A DNA stretch of 63,182 nucleotides from Spirogloea muscicola (GCA_009602725.1 WELB01000084.1:54130-117311); one strand, 5' to 3'; positions 46,646-55,608 are shown, numbered from the stretch's first letter. The notes: generated by a model not told the origin, from the letters alone. A program made the numbers and translations.

Positions 46646-46955
46646 GCCCCCACCTCCGCTCTTGGTTAAGAATCAGTTAGAGTACGTGGTGAAATGAGTG
46701 TTGTCACGCTGGGACAGATCCGTGAGCATAAGTCCCGAGTATCTCGTTAAGTGGCTCAGCTATGGGCCTGAGCATAATACGTGGGAGTTTGCGGCCTATC
46801 TTGCCACTTGCCCCTCCGCTCTCCACGCGAGTTTCGTGAAGGGGTCTGTTCCAGTCTTACTTGGTTTTCATTGCACCAGTCTGTGTTGTCCATGTCTTCG
46901 AGGACAGGAACACCTATGAGGGGAAGTATGTCGTGTTCGCAGGTTCGTGAGCATG

Positions 46956-47145
46956 TAGATCCCAACCCCTATGCACACAATTAAGGGTCAGATCGTCCTT
47001 CTTGTATTCGGTCGCCGGGTTCAGAGACAAACCTCCAGCACAGTGAAGCACCACATAAACGCAGCGGAATACCTTTCCCTGAGGCGCCGCCGACAAGTGG
47101 CAACTCAGCATTCGAGTATGGGCCAGCGACTGTCCCCAAGGGGAG
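46956..47145 (-). mobile_element. Truncated LTR7-like fragment (minus)
   Basis: It resembles the start of 11691-12417: acacaattaagggtcagatcg, attcggtcgccgggttcag, gcgccgccgacaagtgg. It stops at the next insertion. Confidence 0.6.
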
Positions 47146-47391
47146 CTGTAATGAACCTCGCCTCTACACACGCAATTAGGGTGAGGCGTCCTTGTTAAAG
47201 AACAAAGTACGAGAAGGGGGCCAGGGGAAGCGCTGAGGAAAACAAGCACAACAACTAAGCTCTGCACTTAGCACTCCGGCTCCTTCAGACCTTTTCCAAT
47301 CGTTCGGAGCAAGCACGACCAGATTGACTGGTGGCTGTGGGAGGCCAGCCCATTCCTTCGGGCGATGAAGGGCTCGCCCATTGAGGATAGG
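47146..47391. other. Mosaic of LTR1 end and LINE-like 3' tail
   Basis: 47147-47190 is the inverse of an LTR1 end (TGTAATGAACCTCGCC and the CCCTA/TAGGG stem-loop). 47190-47391 contains words shared with the LINE-like tails near 55.4-56.7 kb: agcactccggctccttcaga, and the inverse of the ggctggcctcccacagcc hairpin. It ends at ATAGG, the target of element 1. Confidence 0.6.
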
Positions 47392-47916
47392 TGTAATGAA
47401 CCAGCCATTTGGTTAAGCCACATGGCTCTGTTGGCATTACATGACCGGCTATTTGGGACAAGTGGGCCCGCCAGGTGGCGGGCTGGCTTGCCGGGCAAGT
47501 GGCCCCGCCCGCCCAGAAATACCCTCGCCAGGTTCCACCCTGTCAAGGGGGGACCTTGGGCCCGCCCGCAAGGGCAGGCCTTGGGGCGACCCGCACGCAC
47601 CGCTGGAGGGGGGGTGGCACGGGGAAGCACGAAGAGCCTTGGGGCTGAGGCTCGAGGAGTTCGAGCCGGTGAAGCCCAGGAGCAGCCTTGCCGCTGCTCG
47701 CCGCCGCAGCCGCCGCGGCACCTTGCTGCGGGGCCTGCTGCGCCGGCCTGCGCCCAGGAGGTGGAGTCGCCGCCGGACGGCGGCGCCACGGGGCCTGTCT
47801 TCCGCTGCGCCTATGCGCTAGTGCATTGCCTGTGTAGTGGGTTGGTCCCTAAACCCCTACAGCCGAACTCAAGGACTGCTCACCCTAATTGCGTGTGTAG
47901 GGCGAGGTTCCTTACA
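47392..47916 (+). repeat. 5' LTR of element 1 (LTR1)
   Basis: TGTAATGAACC to CCTTACA, 525 bp. It carries the gccgccggacggcggcgcc hairpin, the ttccgctgcgcctatgcgc block and the terminal stem-loop CCCTA-N10-TAGGG (47883-47902). Confidence 0.95.
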
Positions 47917-47918
47917 TT

Positions 47919-47929
47919 TGGTAGCAGAG
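47919..47929 (+). other. Primer-binding site of element 1
   Basis: TGGTAGCAGAG, a one-base variant of the tRNA-iMet complementary site seen in the other elements, lies two bases after the LTR. Confidence 0.85.
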
Positions 47930-48378
47930 GCGGTCTTGCATCCATCGCGCTTGTGACTTATTGTGCTTGCCGCTGATGATGCAAGGATCACCCTGATGTG
48001 CTGGCCATACTTTTTTCTGTCAAAGATAAAGTGCTTGCCAGACGTTGGTTCGTGAGGCGGCTCAGCAGAAGCGCCGGGTGCGGAGCCATCTTCGCGCTGT
48101 GAGCCAGCTACGACCATCACCATTGATCGACTGATCCTTGAGGACCACTTGCTGCGTTCGCTCCTTTTGAGGTGTGGCTTGAGTCTGCAGCCTTTGTGTG
48201 GTAAGGTCAGTCGTGTGGCCAGCAGTGACAGTGTGCATCGGTCCTGGTCATATCTGCGGCTGTCTGCCTGCCTGCTGATTGAGGTGTGGAGTTGCGCGCT
48301 GCCTTGCTTGCTCGCTCGCTGGTGCACCAGTCTTGCAATGTCCTGTATTGCAGTATGGAGTGTGTGATTTGCTGACTG

Positions 48379-49730
48379 GTGGAGCCTGAATTGATCACTC
48401 AGTGTTCTTCAGCCAGCATGGTATCACACACGTCCAGTGCGCGGCCGAGCCCTCCTCGGGAGGCAGAGCGGTCGGCTGCTGAGGCAGCGGCTGCTGCAGG
48501 GCCAGCTGCTGCGGCAGTGGCTGCTGCGGCGCACACCCACGAGGGGCACGCCCACGAGGGGCACGCCCGAGCGGGGCACACCCACGAGGGGCACGCCCAC
48601 GAGGGGCACGCCCGAGCGGGGCACGCCCACGAGGGGCACGCCCACGAGGGGCACGCCCGAGCGGGGCACGCCCACGAGGGGCACGTGGAGCTGGGAGCCG
48701 GAGGCCTGAAGGGCTTGTCGGCTGGGGACATGCAACGCGTTGCACTCCTCACTCGAGATCTGGCGGCAGCCCAGTCTGCGACGGACCCGGCTCAACATCG
48801 TCTCCTTGCGAGGATCTGCGCGGAGCAGCGCACCCTCCTCGTCCAGCTGCGCGCCGAGGCGCGGCGCATGCAAGAGGTGGATGCCTCGTTGCAGCATATG
48901 CGCAAGAGCAGTGGCAACCCTGAGCATGGACTTGCCAAGGCCCATGCACCACGGCAGTTCTCCGGTCACGATGATCGGGGAGGCTTGCAACTATGGCTGG
49001 ACGAGATGGACGAATGGTTCGTCTGCTCCAACACGGACGCGGGGGCACGCGTGCGCCTCGCTGCCACCTACCTCTCAGGGGAGCCCCGGGAGTGGTGGAG
49101 CACCTTGAAGAAGAGCTCTACGCCTGAGGAGTCCGGTGACTGGGACTTCTTCTGCAGCTCGCTTACGTCGGCGTATGGCGACCCACACGCGGAGCTGCGC
49201 GCCCGCGATGAGCTGTATGCTCTCCGCGTGAGGGGCGAGGGGAGCGAGGGCTTTGAGCCCTATGTGCGGCGATTCCGGCTGCTGCTGTCCAAGCTGCGCA
49301 GCGAGCCGATGGCCAATCGACCAATGCCAGCGATTCAAGGCTGGACTGCCTTCTCGGTTTCACAATTGGGTCGCGGTGGACTCCGCAACGGCACAACCGG
49401 TCACGGATTTCACCAAGATGGTGGAGCACGCCCGCAAGGTGCTCAGCACGCCGGACATTGCCGGTCCAGGCAAGCGTCCCCTGCTGGAGGCAGGCGGCTT
49501 CGATGCGGAACGAAGCAAGAAGCGGTTCAACCCGAGGCACGGCTTGAACGCTCGACCTCAAGGCGACTTCCCCAAGCCGCGGGTGGAAGGGGCTGGCAGC
49601 TGCTTCAAGTGCGGTGCCAAGAGCCATCAGCTCAGGGACTGCCCGGAGGCAGGTCCCTCTTCTTCACGGCCACGTCCACAGCGCCCTATGGGCCGGGACA
49701 AGGGCAATGCCAAGGGCAAGCGTGAGTGCT
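48379..49730 (+). CDS. Gag of element 1 with His-rich repeats (frameshifted)
   Basis: It encodes the structural protein that would form virus-like particles. The ATG at 48379 is the first in the open frame; 48418 is an alternative. After an Ala-rich stretch, residues 52-101 are ten pentapeptides of the HAHEG/HARAG type. A capsid-like part follows with WLDEMDEWFVCS and REWWSTLKKS, a retrotransposon Gag signature (W-x-L). Near 49310-49340 the meaningful frame moves from phase 1 to phase 2. There, LPSRFHNWVAVD and the zinc knuckle CFKCGAKSHQLRDC (C-x2-C-x4-H-x4-C) are read. The knuckle sits at about 49605-49650. In the original frame ORF translation continues as unrelated sequence to 49725. The shift may be mutation, sequencing error or, less likely, programmed frameshifting. 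Confidence 0.85.
48532..48681 (+). repeat. 15-bp minisatellite in Gag
   Basis: Ten 15-bp units encode HTHEG, HAHEG or HARAG. They are arranged as a 45-bp higher-order unit (two H-x-H-E-G units then one HARAG) repeated three times, plus one unit. The DNA words are cacgaggggcacgcc and cgagcggggcacgcc. Confidence 0.95.
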
Positions 49731-49989
49731 TGGCTCCTGCCTCTGCAAGCCATCTCATTCAGCCAGACGCACTTGAGCTGTTTGATCTTGCTGGCATCGC
49801 TGGCCCGCCAACCAACATACAGGTTGTGCGCTCCATTTCTGCTCTACTGCAAGGTCTGGAGGCCGGATGGCCTCTATTTGTGTGGGTTGCCCACAATGAC
49901 TTGCAGGAGGCTGCAGATGTCTACCTGAGCTGGCCTGAGTGCCGTCGGCCTGAAGAAATGCTGTTCTTCATTGTGCCCAGAAGCGCGGC

Positions 49990-50463
49990 GTGGTTGATCA
50001 AGCTCCGCTGGGGATGTCGCTGTTGTGCTCGCACGAGGCGGGACACAGGCTCCTTAGGCGTAGCGTTGATGCTACTCGTCTTAGGCCTTACCCGACAGCG
50101 GTCAGGGTATATGTCGCTCGCACCCCATTCCTTGGCAGTGTCCATGGGGGACACACTATGCTTTTTGAGGGGCTGGTTGCTGCGGCACCAGCGAGGATCT
50201 TCATAGACTCAGGGGCCTCAGTGTCCTTCGTCAAAAGGAATTTGGTGTGCTCCACTGGCCTGCATTTGCAAGCAGATGGCCTGCCTAGAGTGACATTGGC
50301 CGATGGCCACCCAACCGATGTGTTAGGCCTGTGCAAGGTTCCCATTCGCATCCAGCAATACAAAGCCGAGGTGCCTTGTTATGCCATTGCGTTGACTGTC
50401 GCCTTTGATGTGATCTTGGGAGATGACTGGCTTTGCGTCACATCAGCATGCCTTGATTTTTAA
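49990..50463 (+). CDS. Protease segment of element 1 Pol
   Basis: This is an aspartic protease of the retropepsin type. The active-site block is ARIFIDSGASVSFV (D-S-G-A), followed by VTLADGHPTDVLGLCKV and a late block FDVILGDDWL, the usual ILG-x-D-W-L of Ty3/gypsy proteases. The Gag knuckle frame (phase 2) must change to this frame (phase 1) between about 49900 and 49990. The frame ends at a TAA at 50461-50463. The same frame stays retroelement-like beyond the stop ([12 protein letters not shown]), so the TAA interrupts what should be one Pol polyprotein. The start given is the ORF boundary, not a true initiation site. Confidence 0.8.
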   Translation: MVDQAPLGMSLLCSHEAGHRLLRRSVDATRLRPYPTAVRVYVARTPFLGSVHGGHTMLFEGLVAAAPARIFIDSGASVSFVKRNLVCSTGLHLQADGLPRVTLADGHPTDVLGLCKVPIRIQQYKAEVPCYAIALTVAFDVILGDDWLCVTSACLDF

Positions 50464-50568
50464 CGCCATACTTGCACGGTACAACGTGGCGCACGGCGCT
50501 TTGTCCTTTGCAAGCAGCTTCCCTGTGCACCGCCGCTGGCGGCAGGGGCTTCCATTCTGCTGTCCGCC

Positions 50569-52236
50569 ATGCAGATGAAGCGATTGATTCACAAGAACAC
50601 TGTCCAGATGGCATTTCTTGTGATGGTGGCGTTCAACGACGAGTCTAAGCCTGACTTGTGTGTGAATGCTGCGGATTCACATGGCGGGGTTCTTGATAAG
50701 CTGCTGGAAGAATTTGCGGATGTCTTTCTCGACTCTCTTCCGAACGGTCTACCTCCTCACCGAGGTGTGGCTCATACAATTCCATTGGAGCCAGGCGCTA
50801 ACCCGCCTTTCCGTCCCATGTACCGGCTGAGCCCTCTCGAATTTCGAGAAATGCAATCCCAGGTCGAGGACCTGCTGGCGAAGGGCTACATTGAGCCATC
50901 TCAGTCGCCATATGGAGCACCCATCCTCTTTGTCAAAAAGAAGGATGGCACTCTGCGGATGTGCATTGATTATCGGGCTCTGAATAAGCTTACTATCGAG
51001 AACCGATACCCATTGCCTCGGATAGATGATCTGTACGATTGGCTTTTAGGGGCTACGGTGTTCAGCTCTCTGGACCTGGCAAGTGGGTATCACCAAATTC
51101 GAATCACGCCTGCGGATATTCCGAAGTCGGCGTTCCGTACGCCGCTTGGACATTTTCAGTTCAAGGTGCTGAGCTTTGGTCTGACCAATGCACCGGCTAC
51201 GTTCCAGGCAGTGATGTCGAGGGTCTTTGGCCCCCTGCTCTACCACTTTGTGCTGGTTTACTTGGATGATATACTGGTGTTCAGCAAAACGCCTGAGGAT
51301 CACGTGAAGCACCTGCGCCAAGTGCTGCAGTTGCTGCGTGAAAATCGATTGTATGCCAAGCGGTCCAAGTGCACATTTCACCAGCCAGAGCTGACATACC
51401 TCGAGCATGTCGTGGGCAAAGACGGCATACGTGTCGACCCCAAGAAGACTTCGGTCGTACGGGATTGGCCTGTGCCACAAACTGTGCCTCAATTGCGCTC
51501 CTTTTTGGGATTCGCAAATTATTTCCGAAAATTCCTACAAGGCTATGGGAACTTGGCACTTCCTCTTACGAAGCTGACTCGTAAGGACGTACCTTGGGAT
51601 TGGTCGTCCGAATGCCAGAGGGCATTTGAGGGAATACAGCAGGCGTTGACATCTCCGCCTGTGCTGGCCTTTCCTCGTGAAGGCGTGCCATATGAACTCG
51701 TCTGCGATGCCTCTTTGACCGGCATTGGTGCCGTGCTCTTGCAAGAGGGTCACCCGTTAGCGTTTGAGAGTCGTCTGCTGATCCCTGCAGAGCGAAATTA
51801 CACTACGGGCGAGCAGGAACTGCTGGCTGTGGTGCACGCCTTACGCGTCTGGCGTTGCTACCCGGAAGGTGTGGCATTTACGGTTGTCACGGATCATTGC
51901 CCGTTGACATATTTCCACACGCAGCAGCATTTGACGAGGCGTCAAGCTCGATGGGCTGAGTGCATGGCACAATTCGGTTTCCAGTGGGTTTACCGCCCTG
52001 GACGTCTTAATGTTGCAGACCCTGTGAGTCGCAACATTCGCGGCGCTGATGCGTTGGCTTCCTTGAACGCTTCTGGAGTGCGGGCTGCAGGATTGCGTCC
52101 GACTCGTCGAGCTTCTCGGCACACCACGGCTGAGCTCTCTGAGCTCTACGTGCGTATCCGTAAAGGGTATGGCACAGACACATGGTATGCTGAAGCCGCC
52201 AACGTAAGCACCCTCACTGATGACAAAGGCTTCTAG
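50569..52236 (+). CDS. Reverse transcriptase-RNase H of element 1
   Basis: This is a 555-codon open frame covering Ty3/gypsy RT and RNase H. RT copies the element RNA into DNA. The motifs read in order are [37 protein letters not shown] and the catalytic YLDDILVFS (residues about 231-239). The thumb follows ([13 protein letters not shown]). RNase H begins near [16 protein letters not shown] with its first aspartate and includes the E-containing [13 protein letters not shown] and TDHCPLTYF. All key residues I can identify are present. The frame stops at a TAG at 52234-52236, where three other copies in the window have TGG. The N-terminal start is not an authentic initiator because RT is released from a polyprotein. 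Confidence 0.93.
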   Translation: MQMKRLIHKNTVQMAFLVMVAFNDESKPDLCVNAADSHGGVLDKLLEEFADVFLDSLPNGLPPHRGVAHTIPLEPGANPPFRPMYRLSPLEFREMQSQVEDLLAKGYIEPSQSPYGAPILFVKKKDGTLRMCIDYRALNKLTIENRYPLPRIDDLYDWLLGATVFSSLDLASGYHQIRITPADIPKSAFRTPLGHFQFKVLSFGLTNAPATFQAVMSRVFGPLLYHFVLVYLDDILVFSKTPEDHVKHLRQVLQLLRENRLYAKRSKCTFHQPELTYLEHVVGKDGIRVDPKKTSVVRDWPVPQTVPQLRSFLGFANYFRKFLQGYGNLALPLTKLTRKDVPWDWSSECQRAFEGIQQALTSPPVLAFPREGVPYELVCDASLTGIGAVLLQEGHPLAFESRLLIPAERNYTTGEQELLAVVHALRVWRCYPEGVAFTVVTDHCPLTYFHTQQHLTRRQARWAECMAQFGFQWVYRPGRLNVADPVSRNIRGADALASLNASGVRAAGLRPTRRASRHTTAELSELYVRIRKGYGTDTWYAEAANVSTLTDDKGF

Positions 52237-53148
52237 TGGCAAGGTGACGCTATTGTGGTCCCGAACTGCAATGCCTTGCGCACAGACATAATGCAGGAAC
52301 TGCATGATACGCCTTACAGTGGTCATTTGGGAGTGAGCAAAACCAAACAGGCTGTGCGACGCCTCTTTTGGTGGAAGGGCTTTTCAGCCCAGGTGCGCGC
52401 TTTTGTGGCAAGCTGTGCCACATGCCAACGTAGTAAAGCAATCTTTGGCAAGCCTGCCGGATTACTTCAGCCCTTGCAGATTCCGGAGCGGAATTGGTCT
52501 GATGTAAGCGTGGATTTTATCACACGTTTGCCTAAGACGCGGAACGGCTATGATGCCATTGTCGTCTTTGTGGATCGCCTGAGTAAAATGGTGCATTTTG
52601 CTCCCACTACTACGCGGGCATCGGCGAAGGATTTCGCTGGCATCTTTGTGGATAAGGTGTGGAAGCTACATGGAATACCTGAGAGACTGGTCTCGGACCG
52701 CGATCCTCGCTTTACAGGTCACTTCTGGAAAGAAGTCTGCAAGCTTATTGGCACGAAGCAGTCCATGTCCACAGCCTTCCATCCACAAACGGATGGCCAA
52801 ACTGAGCGAATGAATCGAGTTCTCGAGGACATGTTGAGGCACTTTGTCAACTCTAGCCAGACTGACTGGGATGACTATTTGGCTCCAGCTGAATATGCTG
52901 TGAACAATGCCTATCATGCGTCCACCAAAGAGACTCCATTTTTCCTCGACTATGGTCAGCATCCCCGAGCTCCACTTCAGGTGGGGAGGCCGGAACGAGT
53001 TCCCGCCGCGGTAGCCTTTATGGGACCCTCTTGGAGGCTCAGAGACGAGCTCGGCATTTCCTGGAAATTGCCCAGAGTCGCCAGAAGGCTTATGCTGACA
53101 AACATCGGAAGGACGTGTCCTTCGATGTTGGTGCACAAGTGCTGCTGA
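52237..53148 (+). CDS. Integrase core of element 1
   Basis: It continues in phase with RT after the TAG. The zinc-binding HHCC domain reads from HDTPYSGHLG to CATC. The catalytic core has DFITRLP, then SDRDPRFTGHFW, with exactly 35 residues between the second aspartate and the glutamate of TDGQTER (D,D35E). The enzyme would insert the linear DNA copy, leaving the 5-bp duplications seen in this window. After VGRPERVPAAVAF the frame is lost by a one-base indel near 53020 (a phase change to 53031-53366), and the listed end is the resulting premature stop. The integrase C-terminal part resumes in the other phase. Confidence 0.92.
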   Translation, partial: WQGDAIVVPNCNALRTDIMQELHDTPYSGHLGVSKTKQAVRRLFWWKGFSAQVRAFVASCATCQRSKAIFGKPAGLLQPLQIPERNWSDVSVDFITRLPKTRNGYDAIVVFVDRLSKMVHFAPTTTRASAKDFAGIFVDKVWKLHGIPERLVSDRDPRFTGHFWKEVCKLIGTKQSMSTAFHPQTDGQTERMNRVLEDMLRHFVNSSQTDWDDYLAPAEYAVNNAYHASTKETPFFLDYGQHPRAPLQVGRPERVPAAVAFMGPSWRLRDELGISWKLPRVARRLMLTNIGRTCPSMLVHKCC

Positions 53149-53366
53149 GCACGAAGCACTTATCCTTGCGGGCTGTGGGTACGCGCAAGTTGCTGCCCAA
53201 GTGGGTTGGACTATTTGCAGTAGTACGCCTTGTGGGCAAGGTGTCCTACGAGTTGAAGACACCGGTGCATTGGAAGGTCCATAACGTCTTCCATGTGTCT
53301 CAGCTGAGGGCCTTCCTTTCGGATGGTCGTGTCCAACCGCCCCCACCCACTAGTCATCGAGGATGA
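53031..53366 (+). CDS. Integrase C-terminal domain of element 1
   Basis: Phase 3 frame. It contains RRARHFLEIAQSRQKAYAD, RKDVSFDVGAQVLLSTKHL and LLPKWVGLFAVVRLVGKVSY, the GPY/F-like module that follows the integrase core in chromoviruses, and ends with FHVSQLRAF. It is separated from the core and from the chromodomain by single-base frame changes. It corresponds to open segments of elements 2, 3, 5 and 6. Confidence 0.88.
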   Translation: MEAQRRARHFLEIAQSRQKAYADKHRKDVSFDVGAQVLLSTKHLSLRAVGTRKLLPKWVGLFAVVRLVGKVSYELKTPVHWKVHNVFHVSQLRAFLSDGRVQPPPPTSHRG

Positions 53367-53544
53367 TCTTGAGTTTGAGGTGGAAGAGATCTTGTCTCCC
53401 AGGGACAAGCCTCGAGGGCGTAAGACCCATGAGTATCTGGTGAAATGGCTCGGGTATGGGCCTGAGCACAACACGTGGGAGCCTGCGGCCAATTTGGCAA
53501 ATTGTCCAGATGCTCTCAGGGAATACCTGGCCCAAGGGTGGTAA
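53323..53544 (+). CDS. Chromodomain of element 1 integrase
   Basis: Phase 1 frame ending at a TAA at 53542-53544. After EVEEILSPRDKPRG it reads THEYLVKWLGYGPEHNTWEP and then ANCPDALREYL. The Y, W and W positions expected of the aromatic cage are present. In chromoviruses this domain binds methylated histone H3 and directs insertion to heterochromatin, which fits the nested layout seen here. Confidence 0.9.
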   Translation: MVVSNRPHPLVIEDDLEFEVEEILSPRDKPRGRKTHEYLVKWLGYGPEHNTWEPAANLANCPDALREYLAQGW

Positions 53545-53645
53545 TTCTCCTAGGCTTGGTAGAGGCAGCAGCCGTCGGGCATCTTATTACCTGTCGGCTG
53601 TTTTATCGTTGTTCCCGAGGACGTGAACACCAGAGTGGGGAGGTA

Positions 53646-54165
53646 TGTAATGAACCAGCCATTTGGTCAAGCCACATGGCTCTGTTGGCATTACATGACC
53701 GGCTATAGTGGGCCCGCCAGGTGGCGGGCTGGCTTGCCGGGCAAGTGGCCCCGCCCGCCCAGAAATACCCTCGCCAGGTTCCACCCTGTCAAGGGGGGAC
53801 CTTGGGCCCGCCCGCAAGGGCAGGCCTTGGGGCGACCCGCACACACCGCTGGAGGGGGGGTGGCACGGGGAAGCACGAAGAGCCTTGGGGCTGAGGCTCG
53901 ATGAGTTCGAGCCGGTGAAGCCCAGGAGCAGCCTTGCCGCTGCTCGCCGCCGCAGCCGCCGCCGCACCTTGCTGCGGGGCCTGCTGCGCCGGCCTGCGCC
54001 CAGGAGGTGGAGTCGCCGCCGGACGGCGGCGCCACGGGGCCTGTCTTCCGCTGCGCCTATGCGCTAGTGCTTTGCCTGTGTAGTGGGTTGGTCCCTAAAC
54101 CCCTACAGCCGAACTCAAGAAGGACTGCTCACCCTAACTGCGTGTGTAGGGCGAGGTTCCTTACA
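53646..54165 (+). repeat. 3' LTR of element 1 (LTR1)
   Basis: TGTAATGAACC to CCTTACA, 520 bp. Compared with the 5' LTR it lacks a 9-bp segment near 53705, has a 3-bp addition near 54118 and about six substitutions. It is followed by ATAGG. Confidence 0.95.
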
Positions 54166-54206
54166 ATAGGTGTAGTGAACTCGCCCCTACACACGCAGTT
54201 AGGGTG

Positions 54207-54573
54207 TTCAGAAGGCGAGAAGTTATACTGTGTATATGTGGCCGTTGGTCAGAAACGTTCTACTGTGGCACAGTTAGTTAAGATTCTTTCTGAAGCCAGT
54301 GCTTTAGATTATTATATTATTGTAAGCGCTACTGCATCTGATCCAGCTCCATTACAATTCTTGGCATCTTATTCAGGTTGTGCTATGGGAGAGTACTTTA
54401 GAGATAATGGTATGCATGCTTTAATTATATACGATGATTTGCGTAAACTCCAGACTCGAGGTCTTTATATATTACAAACTGCAAGTGATGAGCAGGATTG
54501 TCATTGCTAGCACTTGGTTGTCAAATATCAAGCAGACATACTGCTTTGCAGCTAATGCAAGCTCCTCAAGCTG
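54207..54573 (+). pseudogene. atp1: Nuclear mitochondrial insert with atp1 fragment
   Basis: AT-rich sequence unlike its surroundings. From 54214 to 54447 it keeps an open frame of 78 codons matching the nucleotide-binding domain of the F1-ATP synthase alpha subunit, just after the P-loop. Diagnostic words are [53 protein letters not shown] and YDD. Homology stops after YDDLRK. The remaining 126 bp (54448-54573) are unidentified and may be another mtDNA piece. The fragment has no start and no regulatory context, so it is not a gene. It is almost undamaged, which suggests a recent transfer. Trebouxiophyte mitochondria encode atp1, which fits the proposed host. Confidence 0.88.
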
Positions 54574-54889
54574 TCGTCCTTGTTAAGTTTCGGGTGTAGG
54601 GGTTTTAGGGACCAACCCACTACACGACAAAGCACTAGCGCATAGCGGAGCGGAAGACAGGCCCTGTGGCGCCGCCGTCCGGCGGCGACCCCACCTCCTG
54701 GGCGCGAGCCAGCAACTGGCCCCCAACGGGCGCAGCCACGGACTCCCCGCAGCGAGCCCCACAGCAGGCTGCGGCGGCGGCTGCGGCGGCGAGCAGCGGC
54801 AAGGCTGCTCCTGGGCTTCGCCGGTCCGAACTGATGTCGGGTCTCGGCTCAAGGCTCGTAGTGCCACCCGTGCCACCCGCCCTCCAGGG

Positions 54890-55209
54890 CCGCCGGTTCG
54901 CTCGCACAAGTCTTCCGCATGCGCCTGGCCGTATCGCTTCAACGCTCCCTTGCCCACGCCGTCCACACGCGAGCAGGCCGTGCTATGGCCGCCGCCTCTG
55001 GGTGGAGTGCCTCTTTCCCTGCAGCGAGCTACTCAGACCTGATGTTGCTCACTCGTGGGTACTGAGCTTCCCTCTGCATCGTTTCTGTGTGCTGCAGTGT
55101 TTTGTAGTGTAGTCCTTTTTCCGGCTCCTCTTTCTTTGGCTTTGGACATTGTCCATTCTTTTTTGAGCTGGCTTTGCCAGCCCCTCTTCTCTATGGGCGC
55201 GCACTTCTT
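54890..55209 (+). mobile_element. 5'-truncated LINE-like fragment A, TSD TCCAGGG
   Basis: A 320-bp insert in the minus LTR, flanked by TCCAGGG (54883-54889 and 55210-55216). It begins within a reading frame (AGSLAQVFRMRLAVSLQRSL) and ends the protein with SYSDLMLLTRGY and TGA. Its 3' UTR ends in a gagctggctttgccagcccc hairpin. 5' truncation with a variable-length target duplication is typical of non-LTR retrotransposons. Confidence 0.75.
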
Positions 55210-55415
55210 TCCAGGGGTGTGAGCGGGTCGCCCCGAGGCCTGCCCTTGCGGCGGGTCCCAAAGTCCCCCCTTGGCAGGGTGGAACCTGGCGAGGGTCAGT
55301 CCAGGACGGGCGGGAGTTGCCCGCACCTGGGCGGGCCCACTTGTCCATCAAGCGGCTAGCGGTCATGTAATGCTAACAGCACCGTGTCGCATAACCAAAC
55401 GGCTGGATCGTTACA

Positions 55416-55608
55416 ATAGGGGCTGGAAAAAGCCAGCCCATAAAAGAATGAACAAAGGACGAGAAGGGGCCAGGGCCAGTACGAAGAACAACAAGCACAG
55501 AAAAGAAACGAAGCAGCTACGAAGCACTCAGTAACCCCTGCTAAGCACGTACACGGTGCCTTTGGCGCCAAATAGCTGGACCTCCTTCACCGCCTTGCGC
55601 GGCGAGCA
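55416..55608 (-). mobile_element. LINE-like 3' end C (minus)
   Basis: On the minus strand a frame ends VYVLSRGY-TGA (stop near 55531). It is followed by a 3' UTR with ggccccttctcgtcctttg and a perfect hairpin ggctggctttttccagcc (55421-55441). The element 1 and minus LTR insertions lie immediately after that hairpin. Confidence 0.65.

Larger units (their letters stand above)
45440..46955 (+). pseudogene. Element 6: integrase-chromodomain remnant
   Basis: Integrase C-terminal sequence appears at 45600-45746 (gagcaccttcacaagtaggg, cgctttccggccgccac, as in the PRAPLQVGRPER region). It is cut by a solo LTR and resumes at 46332. Part of it is inverted (46376-46594, minus frame with YADQRRCDVSLNVGAHV). 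The chromodomain follows at 46698-46919 (EYLVKWLSYGPEHNTWEF). LTRs of this copy were not found. Confidence 0.7.
47392..54165 (+). mobile_element. Element 1: near-complete Ty3/gypsy chromovirus, TSD ATAGG
   Basis: It is 6774 bp: 5' LTR 47392-47916, PBS 47919, leader, Gag, protease, RT-RNase H, integrase, chromodomain, purine tract 53632-53645, and 3' LTR 53646-54165. ATAGG lies at 47387-47391 and 54166-54170. LTRs differ by about six substitutions, a 9-bp and a 3-bp indel by eye, so it is a recent insertion. Coding sequence nevertheless carries four frame changes and two stops. Confidence 0.95.
54171..55415 (-). mobile_element. Solo LTR1-like, minus, TSD ATAGG, doubly interrupted
   Basis: On the plus strand it starts TGTAGTGAACTCGCC and ends ggctggatcgTTACA. 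ATAGG lies immediately before (54166-54170, shared with element 1) and after (55416-55420). The LTR is interrupted by a mitochondrial insert (54207-54573) and by a LINE-like fragment (54890-55209). Confidence 0.85.

Noticed and set aside
46755-46984. Chromodomain of element 6 as a host HP1-like gene
   Set aside because: It directly follows integrase remnants and matches the chromovirus chromodomain wording of the other elements.
48532-48681. A CRISPR-like array in the Gag repeats
   Set aside because: The units are tandem 15-mers without spacers, lie in frame within Gag and have no cas genes nearby.
50461-52236. Stop-codon reassignment (UAG or UAA read as amino acid)
   Set aside because: Other copies have TGG at the TAG site, and the host genes end normally at TAA (59455) and a minus-strand stop at 60130 without in-frame UAG or UAA. 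Simple mutation or sequence error is enough.
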